Below, one piece after another: positions 1 through 9,049 of a stretch of DNA of 56,074 bases (position 1 is its first letter; every line of letters starts with the position of its first letter). Origin of the DNA: RXOA01 sp964547105 (GTDB taxonomy: Bacteria > Bipolaricaulota > Bipolaricaulia > UBA7950 > UBA9294); assembly GCA_964547105.1 (NCBI GenBank), contig CAZJLO010000007.1:1-56074 (forward strand). Direction: 5' to 3'. Made by a program: the position numbers and the translations under genes. The notes below the pieces were generated by a model. The model saw nothing but the letters and a program-made list of their open reading frames with translations, had not been told where the DNA came from and searched no databases.

Positions 1-12
1 AGAGGGATACGC

Positions 13-1791
13 TTGTCCAGGAAGAGAATTTACGAGATAGCCAAAGAATTGGGGATTTCCAGCAAAGATCTGATTGCAGCGCTTTCGGATCTGGGGATGA
101 CTGACTTGAAGGCGGCCAATTCGGTCGACGATGACGAAGTGGCGTTGATTACCCAGCTGTATCAGGACAGCCTCACCACCCAATCGAGCGCGGAAGCGGC
201 TCCGGAATCAGACGATTCTCCAGCGGCAGACGCCGGAAAACCCGTCAAGAAGACATCGACCACATCCGCCAAGAAGGGCGTTGCCGGCTCGGGCGCGAAC
301 CGGCCTCCGATCGTGTCGGTATTGGGACACATCGACCACGGGAAGACAACTCTCCTTGACGCGATCCGGAGCTCCCAGCTTGCAAGCCGCGAAGCGGGGG
401 GGATTACGCAAGGGGTTGCCGCGTATCAAGCCGACCTGAACGGGCGGAAAATTACCTTCATTGACACGCCGGGGCACAAAGCGTTCACTGGAATGCGGGC
501 TCGAGGCGCCAACGCGACGGACATTGCCATCCTTGTCGTTGCCGCAGATGACGGCGTGATGGCCCAGACGGTAGAAGCGATCGATCATATCCGAGCCGCC
601 GGGATTCCGATGATCGTTGCCGTTAACAAGATTGACAAGGCAAACGCCGATCAGGACAAGGTTCTGAACGATCTTGTGAAACACGGCCTTGTCCCGGAGG
701 CGTGGGGCGGCGACACGATTGCCGTCCCGATTTCGGCGCTGACCGGAGATAATCTCGAAGAACTCATGGAGATGATCCTGCTTGTCGCCGAGATGGAAGA
801 GCTTCATGGAGATCCGAACGGCAAGCTTGAAGGCGTGATCATTGAGAGCCATCTCTCAAGCAGTCGAGGACCGGTGGCATCGGTGGTCATACGGAATGGA
901 ACCCTCCATGAGAAAGACTTCATCGTCGTGGGAGCAACGTACGGACGCATCAAGGCGATGAACGACGAGATGCGGAGGCGACTGACCGAAGTTCGTCCCG
1001 GAGAAGCGGCCGAGGTTCTCGGATTGCAGGACTTGCCGGAGGTCGGAACGGCGATTGAAGTCGTCGGCAAGCGGGCGGATGCAAGACGGCTAGCTCAAAA
1101 GAACAGACTTGATGCGATGAAGCCCCGCCGCGCTCAGCCCCAACTTACGTTGGACGATCTCTTTGGCGAAGACGTGGAGCAAGCGAAGCTCACGCTTGTG
1201 CTCAAGGCTACGTCCACGGGGGCACTGGAAGCGGCGCGTCGTGAAGTGGAAGCGATCGCCATCGAAGGTGTCGAAGTCGTTTTTATCCACGGCGGTGTCG
1301 GATCCATCACCGAGAGCGATGTTCTGCTGGCGGCGACCGTGCCTGAGAACTGCCTCGTGGTTGGCTTCGGAGTGCGAGCGGACAGCAATGCCGCCAAGCT
1401 CGCCGACCGGCAGGGCGTGACCGTGCAGACCTACGACATCATCTACGAGCTCCTTGACGAGATCGAGCGTTCGATCAAGCGGCTGTTGGCGCCTGAGTTC
1501 GAAGAAATCCGCGTCGGAGAGGCGGAAGTGCGAGAGCTGTTCAAGGTCCCCACAGGCGTGGTCGCCGGCTGTCAGGTGCTTGATGGGAAAGCCGTGCGGT
1601 CAGCTCACGTGCGCGTGGTTCGCGGGAAAGAAGAGCTCTTCACCGGGGAAATCGCTTCGCTGCGACGGTTTGAGGATGATGTCCGTGAAGTCCAAATGGG
1701 GCGGGATTGTGGCGTGCGGATCAAGGACTTCGATGATGTCGCGGTCGGCGATCACCTTGTCTTCTTCACGTTGGAGGAAGTGGCGCGTTAG
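13..1791 (+). CDS. infB: Translation initiation factor IF-2
   Basis: IF-2 is the GTPase that brings initiator fMet-tRNA to the 30S subunit and promotes 50S joining. The protein opens with a typical IF2_N helical domain (residues 1-50), followed by a short Ser/Ala-rich linker. The G domain has the P-loop GHIDHGKT at about 105-112, DTPGH at about 151 and NKID at about 205. Domains II-IV follow and run to the expected C-terminus. At 592 aa it is a compact form without the long N-terminal extension of enterobacterial IF-2. The start is TTG at 13, with AGAGGG at 1-6 as Shine-Dalgarno, so the gene appears complete at the window edge. It leads the DUF503-rbfA pair, as in many nusA-infB-rbfA operons. 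Confidence 0.97.
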   Translation: MSRKRIYEIAKELGISSKDLIAALSDLGMTDLKAANSVDDDEVALITQLYQDSLTTQSSAEAAPESDDSPAADAGKPVKKTSTTSAKKGVAGSGANRPPIVSVLGHIDHGKTTLLDAIRSSQLASREAGGITQGVAAYQADLNGRKITFIDTPGHKAFTGMRARGANATDIAILVVAADDGVMAQTVEAIDHIRAAGIPMIVAVNKIDKANADQDKVLNDLVKHGLVPEAWGGDTIAVPISALTGDNLEELMEMILLVAEMEELHGDPNGKLEGVIIESHLSSSRGPVASVVIRNGTLHEKDFIVVGATYGRIKAMNDEMRRRLTEVRPGEAAEVLGLQDLPEVGTAIEVVGKRADARRLAQKNRLDAMKPRRAQPQLTLDDLFGEDVEQAKLTLVLKATSTGALEAARREVEAIAIEGVEVVFIHGGVGSITESDVLLAATVPENCLVVGFGVRADSNAAKLADRQGVTVQTYDIIYELLDEIERSIKRLLAPEFEEIRVGEAEVRELFKVPTGVVAGCQVLDGKAVRSAHVRVVRGKEELFTGEIASLRRFEDDVREVQMGRDCGVRIKDFDDVAVGDHLVFFTLEEVAR

Positions 1792-1803
1792 TCGGAAACA
1801 GCG

Positions 1804-2085
1804 ATGAGAGTCGGACTGCTTTCGCTGTCGCTGCATCTTGTCGGTGTGAACTCGCTCAAGGAGAAACGATCGATCCTCAAGCGGGTTGTTGCCGATGTAG
1901 GGCGTACGCCGTATCTCGCCATCGGAGAAGTCGGCGCCCACGATGACCTCCATCGAGCCGAGTTGCGAATTGCGCATGTGACCAATGACCCACGGAGAAC
2001 TCAATCGGTGCTGATGAAGTGGGCTCGAGCCCTGGAGCGGGAAGATCGGATCGACGTGGAAACGGTTGATGTGGAGATTCTATGA
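1804..2085 (+). CDS. DUF503 family (YlxP-like) small protein
   Basis: This 93-aa protein matches the DUF503/YlxP pattern: a beta strand MRVGLLSLSLHL, the characteristic NSLKEKRSILKRVV segment, and then a ferredoxin-like alpha/beta remainder. The family has no firmly established function, but its gene is conserved between infB and rbfA in many bacteria, which implies a role linked to ribosome maturation. It starts 12 nt after infB stops and shares an ATGA stop/start overlap with rbfA, so translational coupling is likely. The assignment rests on the motif plus the conserved neighbourhood. Confidence 0.85.
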   Translation: MRVGLLSLSLHLVGVNSLKEKRSILKRVVADVGRTPYLAIGEVGAHDDLHRAELRIAHVTNDPRRTQSVLMKWARALEREDRIDVETVDVEIL

Positions 2086-2450
2086 GTCCGAGCAAGTTCC
2101 AGTACCGCCTTAAGGAAGAACTGAAGAGGATTCTCTCGGGGATTGTCGAGTTCGAGGCAAGAGACCCGATTATCCGCGCCGCCTTCCCGACGGTGATGGA
2201 GGTCAAGCTTTCGCCCGACAATCGATATGCCACGGTGTATGTCGCTCTTGGCGCGGCGGATGTCGACCGGGACGATGTCATGGAAGCGTTTCAGCGCGAT
2301 CGCGGATTCTTCCGATCACAGCTCGCACCGCAACTGACGCTACGGCACATCCCGGCGCTTGAATTCCGGCTGGACGAGAGCGTGGAACGCTCGATCCGGT
2401 TCGACTCACTGCTTCACGAGGACGACCCCCCCGATGACCACGCTGCGTAG
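2082..2450 (+). CDS. rbfA: Ribosome-binding factor A
   Basis: RbfA binds the immature 30S subunit and helps late processing of the 16S rRNA 5' end. The 122-aa protein has the single KH-like fold pattern of the family: a start with KFQYRLKEELKRILSGIV, a central strand around YATVYVALG, and a C-terminal region with LRHIPALEFRLDESVERS. Length is normal. It starts inside the DUF503 stop codon (ATGA). Its last 17 nt overlap the next gene, a membrane protein, suggesting one transcript from infB onward. Confidence 0.93.
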   Translation: MSPSKFQYRLKEELKRILSGIVEFEARDPIIRAAFPTVMEVKLSPDNRYATVYVALGAADVDRDDVMEAFQRDRGFFRSQLAPQLTLRHIPALEFRLDESVERSIRFDSLLHEDDPPDDHAA

Positions 2451-3084
2451 TTCGGCAGTGGCGCTTCTGCGAGATCCAAGTCTTCTGCTGATTGCTCTTG
2501 GGTTCACGGTGACGCAGTACGCCGTCGGTCTCAAGGCAGGAATCGTGGATGTTCAGAGCCCATGGTGGATTCTTACAATGGGTATCATGCTGCTCGGATC
2601 GCCGGTGGTGCACACGTGGCTGATTGTGCGTAGCCGGAATCTCCCTCATCAGAAGAGGGCCACTCCGCGAATGGTGTTTTCACGATTGATTGTCTGTTTC
2701 GTGCGGCTTCTGCTTGGCGAGATTCTTGTCAATGCGCTTGTCGTGGCTGGGTTGGTGGCGTTCCTGGCTCCCGGGGTGTACATCGGCGTTCGCGTGATCT
2801 ACTACAAACAGGCGATTGTCCTTGACAGACTTCCAATCCCGGCCGCGATCTTCCACAGCGTCCAACTCACGTCGGGCTGGCGAGCCGCGATGATGACGTT
2901 TGTCCACCTGGTGCCGATCTGGGCCGTCTCGTTCGGGGCGGTTGCCGCTGCGACCTTCCTCGATCTTGGTTTCGCCGGCGACATGCTCGTCGTCGTTGGA
3001 TCCGCGATCAGTCTCGCTTGGGTCAACTCGTTTCTCACGATGTCCTACCGTCCGGCGTCGATTCGCACGTCCGTCGTCCAGTAG
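2434..3084 (+). CDS. Multi-pass membrane protein, YciC/DUF975-like
   Basis: I infer a 216-aa integral membrane protein with about five or six hydrophobic segments. The central part (APGVYIGVRVIYYKQ, then a conserved-looking LTSGW) resembles the PGIYLAVR...W-LTRG signature of YciC/DUF975 and GlpQ-associated membrane domains, whose function is poorly defined. The ATG at 2434 overlaps the end of rbfA by 17 nt. An upstream in-frame ATG at 2359 would lie deep inside rbfA and is less likely. Membrane topology is clear by eye; the family call is tentative. Confidence 0.6.
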   Translation: MTTLRSSAVALLRDPSLLLIALGFTVTQYAVGLKAGIVDVQSPWWILTMGIMLLGSPVVHTWLIVRSRNLPHQKRATPRMVFSRLIVCFVRLLLGEILVNALVVAGLVAFLAPGVYIGVRVIYYKQAIVLDRLPIPAAIFHSVQLTSGWRAAMMTFVHLVPIWAVSFGAVAAATFLDLGFAGDMLVVVGSAISLAWVNSFLTMSYRPASIRTSVVQ

Positions 3085-3476
3085 GGCGGCTCAGCCAATG
3101 CCGGGTGCAGTGCTTTGAGCCTCGTGGAGGCGCCCGGCAAGTCCCACGTCATTCTCATCCTCTGTTTGCTCCATCGGGCGGGTCGAACGAGATGAAGCGA
3201 CGATCCACCCAAGCGGGCGGATTCTCATCTCTTGCCTCGGAGCCGGTCAGCCGTGCGATGCCTCAGTCCTGTCACCATCGAGCGCCTGCTTGACCCGATG
3301 GAGTGGAGACGGATCGGGGTTCTGCCGACGGATCCGACGAGGTTGTTGAAAGCCGATTGGCAGTGCTAAGCTGAAAAGCGGCTTCAACGAACCGGATCTG
3401 CGCCAGGAGCCGATCGATGGAGCCCCGACGCTTCGGCAGATCTGCCTGCCGACGAACGGACGGAAAAGGAGGCGAT
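3085..3476. other. Intergenic region, 392 bp, upstream of the ABC importer
   Basis: I see no gene here. A hairpin with a 9-bp stem containing one G-U pair (arms 3100-3108 and 3130-3138) sits 15 nt after the membrane-protein stop. It lacks a clear T tract, so it is at best a weak terminator. A possible promoter for the importer is TTGTTG at 3343-3348 with TAAGCT at 3367-3372 (18-nt spacer), which would give a leader of about 100 nt. The open frames in this stretch are short and do not look like proteins. Confidence 0.4.
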
Positions 3477-4994
3477 GTGATAGGGCAAAGGAAGCGACCT
3501 TCGGTTTGGCTAAGAGCGTTGCCACTCGCCATGGCTGGAATTTTCCTGCTAGTCGTCATCGCGGCCGGACAAGGCGTCGATTCGTTCCGAATGGCGATCC
3601 AGCCGATCGTCCAGGTCGATCCGGCGCTCATCGCTTCGGATGCTGAGGTTGCTGTGGCTAACGCCGTGTACGACTACCTTGTGGATGTCGATGCCGGCAG
3701 CCGAATCGAGCCGCGGCTGGCAACGACGTGGGACGTCAGTCCGGATGGGTTGAGTTACACGTTTTATCTGGCAGACGGTGTCTCGTTTCATGATGGCACG
3801 CCGCTTCGCGCAGAGGATGTCGTTTGGACGTTCGACCGGTTGCGAGATCCGGCGCTTGGATTCGCAACGGCTGATCTTTACGCGAATATCGCTCGGATCG
3901 AAGCGATGGATGATCTGGTCGTGCAGTTCGTTCTTTTCGAGTCGAATCCGTTCTTTCTCTACGACCTGAGCGACAACCATGCGCTGATCGTCCGCTCCGG
4001 GACGGAGGACTTCCGAGCCTTCAACGGTACCGGCCCGTTCGTGGTTCAGGAGTACTACCCCGAAGATCGGATCATCCTCGGCGCCAATCCCGATTACTTC
4101 GTTGAAGGGCTGCCGATGCTCGACCGGCTGGTGTTCATCTTCTTTTCCGATGAAGTCGCTGCGGTGGACGCGCTACGCGGAGATCAGGTCGACCTCGCTT
4201 GGCGGATGTCCGCGCCGCTGTTCTTGTCACTCGCTGGCGAACCGGACATCGTTGCGGTTGACGTACCGACCAATGGGTTCGATGTCGTGCGCCTCCGCTC
4301 GGACCGGGCGCCGGGAAACGACCCGAGGGTGATGGAAGCGCTCAAGCATGCGACCGATCGCGACGAAATCTTCGCGTTGGTTCAGCTGGGGCTTGGCGCC
4401 GTTGGCAGAGATACCCCGATCGGCCCGCTGTACGCCGAGTACTACGATGAGTCGATTGCCGCACCCGATCGCGACGTTGCTCGAGCGCGCGACCTGCTTG
4501 AGCAGGCCGGATATCCAGATGGAATCCGTCTTGAGCTGCACACGCCGGATACGGGCGGACGGCCCGATCTTGCCGTTGTCCTGAAGGAGCAATGGGCGGA
4601 TGCGGGGATCGATGTCGATGTGATCGTGGAGCCCGAGAGTGTGTACTACGGTGCCGATGGCTGGCTGGAAGTCAATCTGGGCATTACGGGTTGGGGCTCG
4701 CGTCCCTATCCCCAGTTCTACCTCGATCAGATGCTTGCGTGCGGTGCCCAGTGGAACGAATCGCACTTCTGCGATGAGGAGTTCGACCGGCTGGCGTCCG
4801 TTGCCGGAACGACGCTGGATGAAGACGAGAGAGTCGCTACCTATTCGCAGATTCAGCGACTGCTGAGCGAGCGAGGATCGGTGATCATTCCGTACTTCTT
4901 CGCCGCGGTGGCGGCGATCGACCGGGGTTTCGGCGGATTCGAACTCAAGTCATTCCCGGGGCGTACCGATTTGCGGACCATCTTCACCAACTAG
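3477..4994 (+). CDS. ABC transporter substrate-binding protein, family 5 (Dpp/Opp type)
   Basis: This is the extracytoplasmic binding protein of a peptide/opine/nickel-type (SBP family 5) importer. The 505-aa product has a hydrophobic N-terminal segment that ends near AAGQG, acting as signal peptide or anchor. Family hallmarks follow: YTFYLADGVSFHDGTPL, then EDVVWTFDRLRDP, and later DPRVMEALKHATDRDEIF. The frame is open from 3417, but GTG at 3477 is preferred because AAAAGGAGG lies at 3464-3472 just before it. It is followed by a strong hairpin (5013-5047) and then the transporter genes. The substrate cannot be told; a peptide is most likely from family membership. Confidence 0.85.
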   Translation: MIGQRKRPSVWLRALPLAMAGIFLLVVIAAGQGVDSFRMAIQPIVQVDPALIASDAEVAVANAVYDYLVDVDAGSRIEPRLATTWDVSPDGLSYTFYLADGVSFHDGTPLRAEDVVWTFDRLRDPALGFATADLYANIARIEAMDDLVVQFVLFESNPFFLYDLSDNHALIVRSGTEDFRAFNGTGPFVVQEYYPEDRIILGANPDYFVEGLPMLDRLVFIFFSDEVAAVDALRGDQVDLAWRMSAPLFLSLAGEPDIVAVDVPTNGFDVVRLRSDRAPGNDPRVMEALKHATDRDEIFALVQLGLGAVGRDTPIGPLYAEYYDESIAAPDRDVARARDLLEQAGYPDGIRLELHTPDTGGRPDLAVVLKEQWADAGIDVDVIVEPESVYYGADGWLEVNLGITGWGSRPYPQFYLDQMLACGAQWNESHFCDEEFDRLASVAGTTLDEDERVATYSQIQRLLSERGSVIIPYFFAAVAAIDRGFGGFELKSFPGRTDLRTIFTN

Positions 4995-5012
4995 GCGGAT
5001 GGAGCGAGCGTT

Positions 5013-5047
5013 GTTGCGGCGAATCAGGACAGAGGGTTCGCCGCAAT
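5013..5047 (+). other. Intercistronic hairpin after the binding-protein gene
   Basis: A perfect 10-bp stem (5014-5023 with 5037-5046, extendable by one G-U pair) closes a 13-nt loop between the substrate-binding gene and the permease/ATPase gene. No U tract follows. In importer operons, such hairpins commonly protect the upstream mRNA and let the binding protein be made in excess. That role is inferred from the position. Confidence 0.55.
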
Positions 5048-5062
5048 GACCGAAAGGCGTCT

Positions 5063-8044
5063 TTGAGAATCCTGCGTCTCCCTAGTGAAATGCGGCGTCT
5101 TTTCAAGGGGTCGGCGATGTCGACAGTCGGCATTGCCGTTCTTCTTGTCTTCGTGCTTTTCGGCATCTTCGGCCCGCTGCTTGCCCCCTATTCCGCTACC
5201 GAGATCATCGCTGCCGACGCCCGCCAACCCCCATCATGGCGGCACTTCTTCGGCACGGACCATCTCGGTCGAGATGTCTTTTCGAGGGTGGTGCACGGGA
5301 CGCGCAGCATTCTTGGGCTGACCGGCTCCGGGGCCGCAATGGCCGTCTTGATCGGAACGTTCGTCGGCCTTTTCGCGGGGTATCGCGGTGGTTGGGCGGA
5401 TGAGATCATCATGCGATTGTTGGACAGCCTCCTGTCGATTCCCGCGCTCCTCCTTGCGCTGGTGCTGTTGGGAACGATCGGCCCATCGGCAAGTGGCGTC
5501 TTGATCGTGATTTCCATCGTCTACACGCCGATTGTCGCGCGGGTTGTGCGCAGCGAAACGCTTGTGCTCCGGCAGCGAGGATTCGTGGAGACGGCACGAC
5601 TTCAAGGAGAACCGTTGTGGCGGATCCTGGTCGGCGAGATCCTTCCTTCCGTTCTCCCTGCGCTGTCCGTGGAAGCGGCATTGCGTTTCTCGTACGCGAT
5701 CTTTCTTGTTGCGTCGCTCGGCTTCCTCGGCGTTGGCGTCCAGCCGCCGACGCCGGATTGGGGGTTGATGGTCAAAGAAGCGCGCATCTTCATTGGACTG
5801 ACCCCGTGGGCGCTTTTCTTCCCCGCCGGCGCGATCTCGCTGCTCGTGATTTCGGTGAATCTGACCGCAGACGGCTTAAAGCGGGTTCTCCAAGGAGAAG
5901 AGTCAACGATCGGCCGGCGGGCGAGACGGCTCGTGATCAAGACGCGCTCGACCGCGACCGTACAGTGTGGCGCCCCCGATGTGGACGGATCGGGCCTGCT
6001 TCCGCTGGCACGTTTCCGCGAGCTGACGGTGTCGTACTTCCAGAACGGTCAGTGGCGCGATGCGCTGCGGAATGTCTCCTTTGATGTAAGCGCGGGGGAG
6101 ACCTATGGACTCGTCGGCGAAAGCGGCTCAGGGAAGTCAACCTTGGCGCTGGCGATTGTCGGCTATCTCGCGGAAAACGGGGCGGTGCGAGACGGATCGG
6201 TGTGCGTCGGCGGCCGATTCGTGAAACTTCATGCTCCCACACAACGAAGCCGGGATCGATCGATTGCGTTCGTGGCGCAGGATGCCCTCGCTTCTCTCAA
6301 TCCATCGATCCGGATTGGGGCTCAGATCGGCGAAATCATCCGTCGTCGCGGACACACGGCTCACCCGACGAGAGATGAGGTTGGCGCGATGCTCCGCCAT
6401 GTGGAGCTCCGGGATGCGGAGCGGATTGCGCGGCGGTATCCGCATGAGCTGAGCGGCGGGATGCTGCAGAGGGTTGCCCTGGCGATGGCCCTGGCGATGG
6501 AGCCGGATCTGCTGATCCTCGACGAACCGACCACCGGATTGGATGTGACGACCCAGGCTGCGATCCTTGTCCTGCTACGCGAAATCCTTGTCCGGCGCCA
6601 GCATGCGACGCTGCACATCTCGCACGATCTCGACGTGATCTTCACGGTCAGTGACCGGATCGGTGTCCTCTACGCCGGCGAAATGGTGGAGGAGGCAAGC
6701 GCGGCGGCGCTTCTTGCGGGAAGTTACCATCCGTATGCGTCGGGGCTGCTGTCGAGTGCTCCGCGGCTTGCTGCCCACCGGGAACAGCGGCGATCCGTGC
6801 TTGGCGCGATGCCCGGCAAGGTCCCCCGGCTGGGCGACGTTCCCGTTGGGTGCATCTTCGCGGCGCGGTGCCCGCTGGCGATCACGCGGTGCCGAGTCGA
6901 ACGTCCACCGCAGCAAGTGTGCGGGAGCGGATCCGAGCGGCGGATCGTGAGATGCCATCGCTGGGAACAGGTAAGGGATGATCCAGGCTTGCTGCACGGA
7001 TTCTGGCGGGAAGAAACCCCGTCAGATAGGGGAAATTCCGTGCCGATCGAGGAGGGGGTCCTGAATGTGGATCGACTGGAGACCGTCTTCCCGGTCGGGC
7101 CGCGGCGCGGAGCAACAGGACGCGCGATCCATGCAGTCGATGGTGTTTCCCTCGGGGTCTCCCGGCGCGAAACGTTGGGGATCGTTGGTGAAAGCGGGAG
7201 CGGGAAGACGACACTCGCACGGACGATCCTCGGGTTGGAGCGTTCGTCCGCGGGTCGGATCTTCCTCCTCGGCGAGCGTCTGCCGCCCTCATTGTCGCGA
7301 CGCCCGCTCCGGATTCTGAGCTCTCTTCAAGCGGTGGCGCAGCATCCGGATGAGTCGCTCAATCCGTATCGGCGAGTGGGGCGCGCACTCGAGCGCCCGC
7401 TTCGGCGTCTTGCCGGAGTACAGCGGCGGGACGGACGTCAGCGTGTCACCGAGTTGCTGGAGGATGTCGGCCTTTCAGCTGAATTCGCCACCCGTTGGCC
7501 GCGTCAGTTGTCCGGCGGTGAAAAGCAGCGGGTGGCGATCGCCCGTATGCTGGCGGCACAGCCGCGTGTCGTCCTGCTGGATGAACCGACCTCCGCGCTG
7601 GACGTTTCCGTTCAGGCAAGGCTTCTGAACCTCCTCTTGCGCCTCCAGCAGCGGCATGAACGAGCAATGTTGTTCATCAGCCACGACTTGGCGGTGATCA
7701 GCTACCTCGCTGATCGAATTGCCGTCTTGTACCGGGGGCGTGTCATGGAGGAAGGGAGGACTCAAGACGTGCTCTTGCCGCCGTATCACCCGTACACCGA
7801 GCTCCTTCTGCTGTCGATCCCCGGTGCTCTGAGCGCGAACGAGCCGCCGAACGACGGCCGGATGCCTGAATCTCGCTTCGACAGGATCCTCGGTTGCCCT
7901 TTCTCGGATCGATGTTCCCATCGGCGTGATATCTGCCATGTGAAGGTCCCGCCTTGGCTGACGTGCTCATCCACCCATCGCATCTACTGCCACCTGGAGA
8001 TCGAATCGCTGCCCGGAGAATCCGTCCTCGGAGGAGGTGGGTAG
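5063..8044 (+). CDS. Fused DppC-type permease and two Dpp/Opp ATPases
   Basis: One 993-aa reading frame carries three importer parts. Residues ~20-285 are a DppC/OppC-like permease with GTDHLGRDVFSR and the EAA-type cytoplasmic loop near FVETARLQGE. Residues ~310-640 are the first ATPase: Walker A GESGSGKS at 352-359, LSGGMLQR from 463, LLILDEPTTGLD. Residues ~660-990 are the second: Walker A GESGSGKT at 709-716, LSGGEKQR from 816, VLLDEPTSALD. Each ATPase ends with the oligopeptide C-terminal Cys pattern (GCIFAARCP; GCPFSDRC). These are normally three genes (C, D, F). The start is TTG 5063; ATG 5090 is an alternative. It lies between the binding protein and the other permease and should complete one importer. 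No internal stop or frameshift is visible. Confidence 0.9.
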   Translation: MRILRLPSEMRRLFKGSAMSTVGIAVLLVFVLFGIFGPLLAPYSATEIIAADARQPPSWRHFFGTDHLGRDVFSRVVHGTRSILGLTGSGAAMAVLIGTFVGLFAGYRGGWADEIIMRLLDSLLSIPALLLALVLLGTIGPSASGVLIVISIVYTPIVARVVRSETLVLRQRGFVETARLQGEPLWRILVGEILPSVLPALSVEAALRFSYAIFLVASLGFLGVGVQPPTPDWGLMVKEARIFIGLTPWALFFPAGAISLLVISVNLTADGLKRVLQGEESTIGRRARRLVIKTRSTATVQCGAPDVDGSGLLPLARFRELTVSYFQNGQWRDALRNVSFDVSAGETYGLVGESGSGKSTLALAIVGYLAENGAVRDGSVCVGGRFVKLHAPTQRSRDRSIAFVAQDALASLNPSIRIGAQIGEIIRRRGHTAHPTRDEVGAMLRHVELRDAERIARRYPHELSGGMLQRVALAMALAMEPDLLILDEPTTGLDVTTQAAILVLLREILVRRQHATLHISHDLDVIFTVSDRIGVLYAGEMVEEASAAALLAGSYHPYASGLLSSAPRLAAHREQRRSVLGAMPGKVPRLGDVPVGCIFAARCPLAITRCRVERPPQQVCGSGSERRIVRCHRWEQVRDDPGLLHGFWREETPSDRGNSVPIEEGVLNVDRLETVFPVGPRRGATGRAIHAVDGVSLGVSRRETLGIVGESGSGKTTLARTILGLERSSAGRIFLLGERLPPSLSRRPLRILSSLQAVAQHPDESLNPYRRVGRALERPLRRLAGVQRRDGRQRVTELLEDVGLSAEFATRWPRQLSGGEKQRVAIARMLAAQPRVVLLDEPTSALDVSVQARLLNLLLRLQQRHERAMLFISHDLAVISYLADRIAVLYRGRVMEEGRTQDVLLPPYHPYTELLLLSIPGALSANEPPNDGRMPESRFDRILGCPFSDRCSHRRDICHVKVPPWLTCSSTHRIYCHLEIESLPGESVLGGGG

Positions 8045-8994
8045 TGGCGATGGTCGGCTACGTTGCGAAACGCCTCGCTCTACTGCTTCTTACGATTCTC
8101 CTGACGACCGTGATCATCTTCGCGATGACCCGGCTTCTTCCCGGAGATGTCGCGCGGGTCATCCTCGGTCGCGAGGCGGGCGAGGAGGCGGTGAGTGCAC
8201 TTCGCGAGGAGCTGGGACTGGACGATCCGGCGATCGTTCAGTATGGGCGCTGGCTCGGCGGATTTGCCGCCGGGGATTGGGGGATGTCCTACAGCACGGA
8301 GACCCCGATTCGTCCATTGGTGATGGATCGCCTCGCCAATTCGCTGATGCTTGCCGCCGTGGCGCTTGCGTTGGCGATTCCGTTCTCCCTTATGCTTGGG
8401 ATTCTCGCCGGCACGCGTCAGCGAACACTCGTGGATGCGGCCGTGAGCATCAGCGCGCTGTCGGTCGTCGGGTTGCCGGAATTTGTCACCGGGGTGGTCC
8501 TGATCGAGCTTCTTGCGCACACGCTGCACTTGCTTCCGGCGACATCTTCGCTGCCTCCCAATACCTCATTCGCCGAGGCATTGCCGTTTCTCTGGCTGCC
8601 GAGTCTGACGGCGATGTTTGTGCTTATCGGATACATCTCACGGTTGACGCGGGCAGAAGTCATCGAACAGCTGAAGCGGCCCTACATTCGAACCGCTGTT
8701 TTGAAGGGGGTTCCGTATCCGGTCGTTGTTGCGCGGCACCTGCTGCGGAATGCGCTTCTGCCGACCGTCACCGTCGTTGCAATGAGCGTTTCGTGGTTGG
8801 TGGGCGGGCTGATTGTCATCGAGAGTGTCTTCAACTATCCGGGAGTGGGTCGACTCTTGCTGTTCGCGATCGACCGTCGCGACATTCCTCTTCTTCAAGC
8901 GATTGCCGTTGTTCTCGTCGTTGTTGTTGTGATCTCCAATGCGTTTGCCGATCTTGTCTATGGAGTGCTCGACCCTCGGACGCGGATTCGCTAG
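8044..8994 (+). CDS. ABC transporter permease, DppB/OppB type
   Basis: This is the partner permease of the importer, about 316 aa with six predicted membrane segments. It has the DppB hallmarks: an N-terminal helix after VAKRLALLLLTIL, the early GD motif in LLPGDVARVILG, and an EAA loop in the stretch YIRTAVLKGVP...ARHLLRNALLP. GTG at 8044 overlaps the last base of the fused gene; ATG at 8050 is also possible. GGAGGAGGTGG at 8030-8040 serves either. The usual B-C order is reversed here, with B last. Confidence 0.9.
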   Translation: MAMVGYVAKRLALLLLTILLTTVIIFAMTRLLPGDVARVILGREAGEEAVSALREELGLDDPAIVQYGRWLGGFAAGDWGMSYSTETPIRPLVMDRLANSLMLAAVALALAIPFSLMLGILAGTRQRTLVDAAVSISALSVVGLPEFVTGVVLIELLAHTLHLLPATSSLPPNTSFAEALPFLWLPSLTAMFVLIGYISRLTRAEVIEQLKRPYIRTAVLKGVPYPVVVARHLLRNALLPTVTVVAMSVSWLVGGLIVIESVFNYPGVGRLLLFAIDRRDIPLLQAIAVVLVVVVVISNAFADLVYGVLDPRTRIR

Positions 8995-9006
8995 TCGAGT
9001 CGGCCA

Positions 9007-9036
9007 TTGCGGAACCTCATTGCGGGAGGCTATAGT
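9007..9036 (+). promoter_or_regulatory. Candidate sigma-70 promoter for the tRNA nucleotidyltransferase gene
   Basis: TTGCGG at 9007-9012 and TATAGT at 9031-9036 are separated by 18 nt. The predicted start lies about 7 nt upstream of ATG 9050, leaving no room for a Shine-Dalgarno sequence after it. Confidence 0.45.
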
Positions 9037-9049
9037 CGCATTCGAAAAG

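Noticed and set aside
3085..3476. SRP RNA, tRNA or T-box in the 392-bp gap
   Set aside because: A GC hairpin at 3100-3138 caught the eye, but no tetraloop or GGAAGGAAGC-type SRP core, cloverleaf, or T-box sequence is present.
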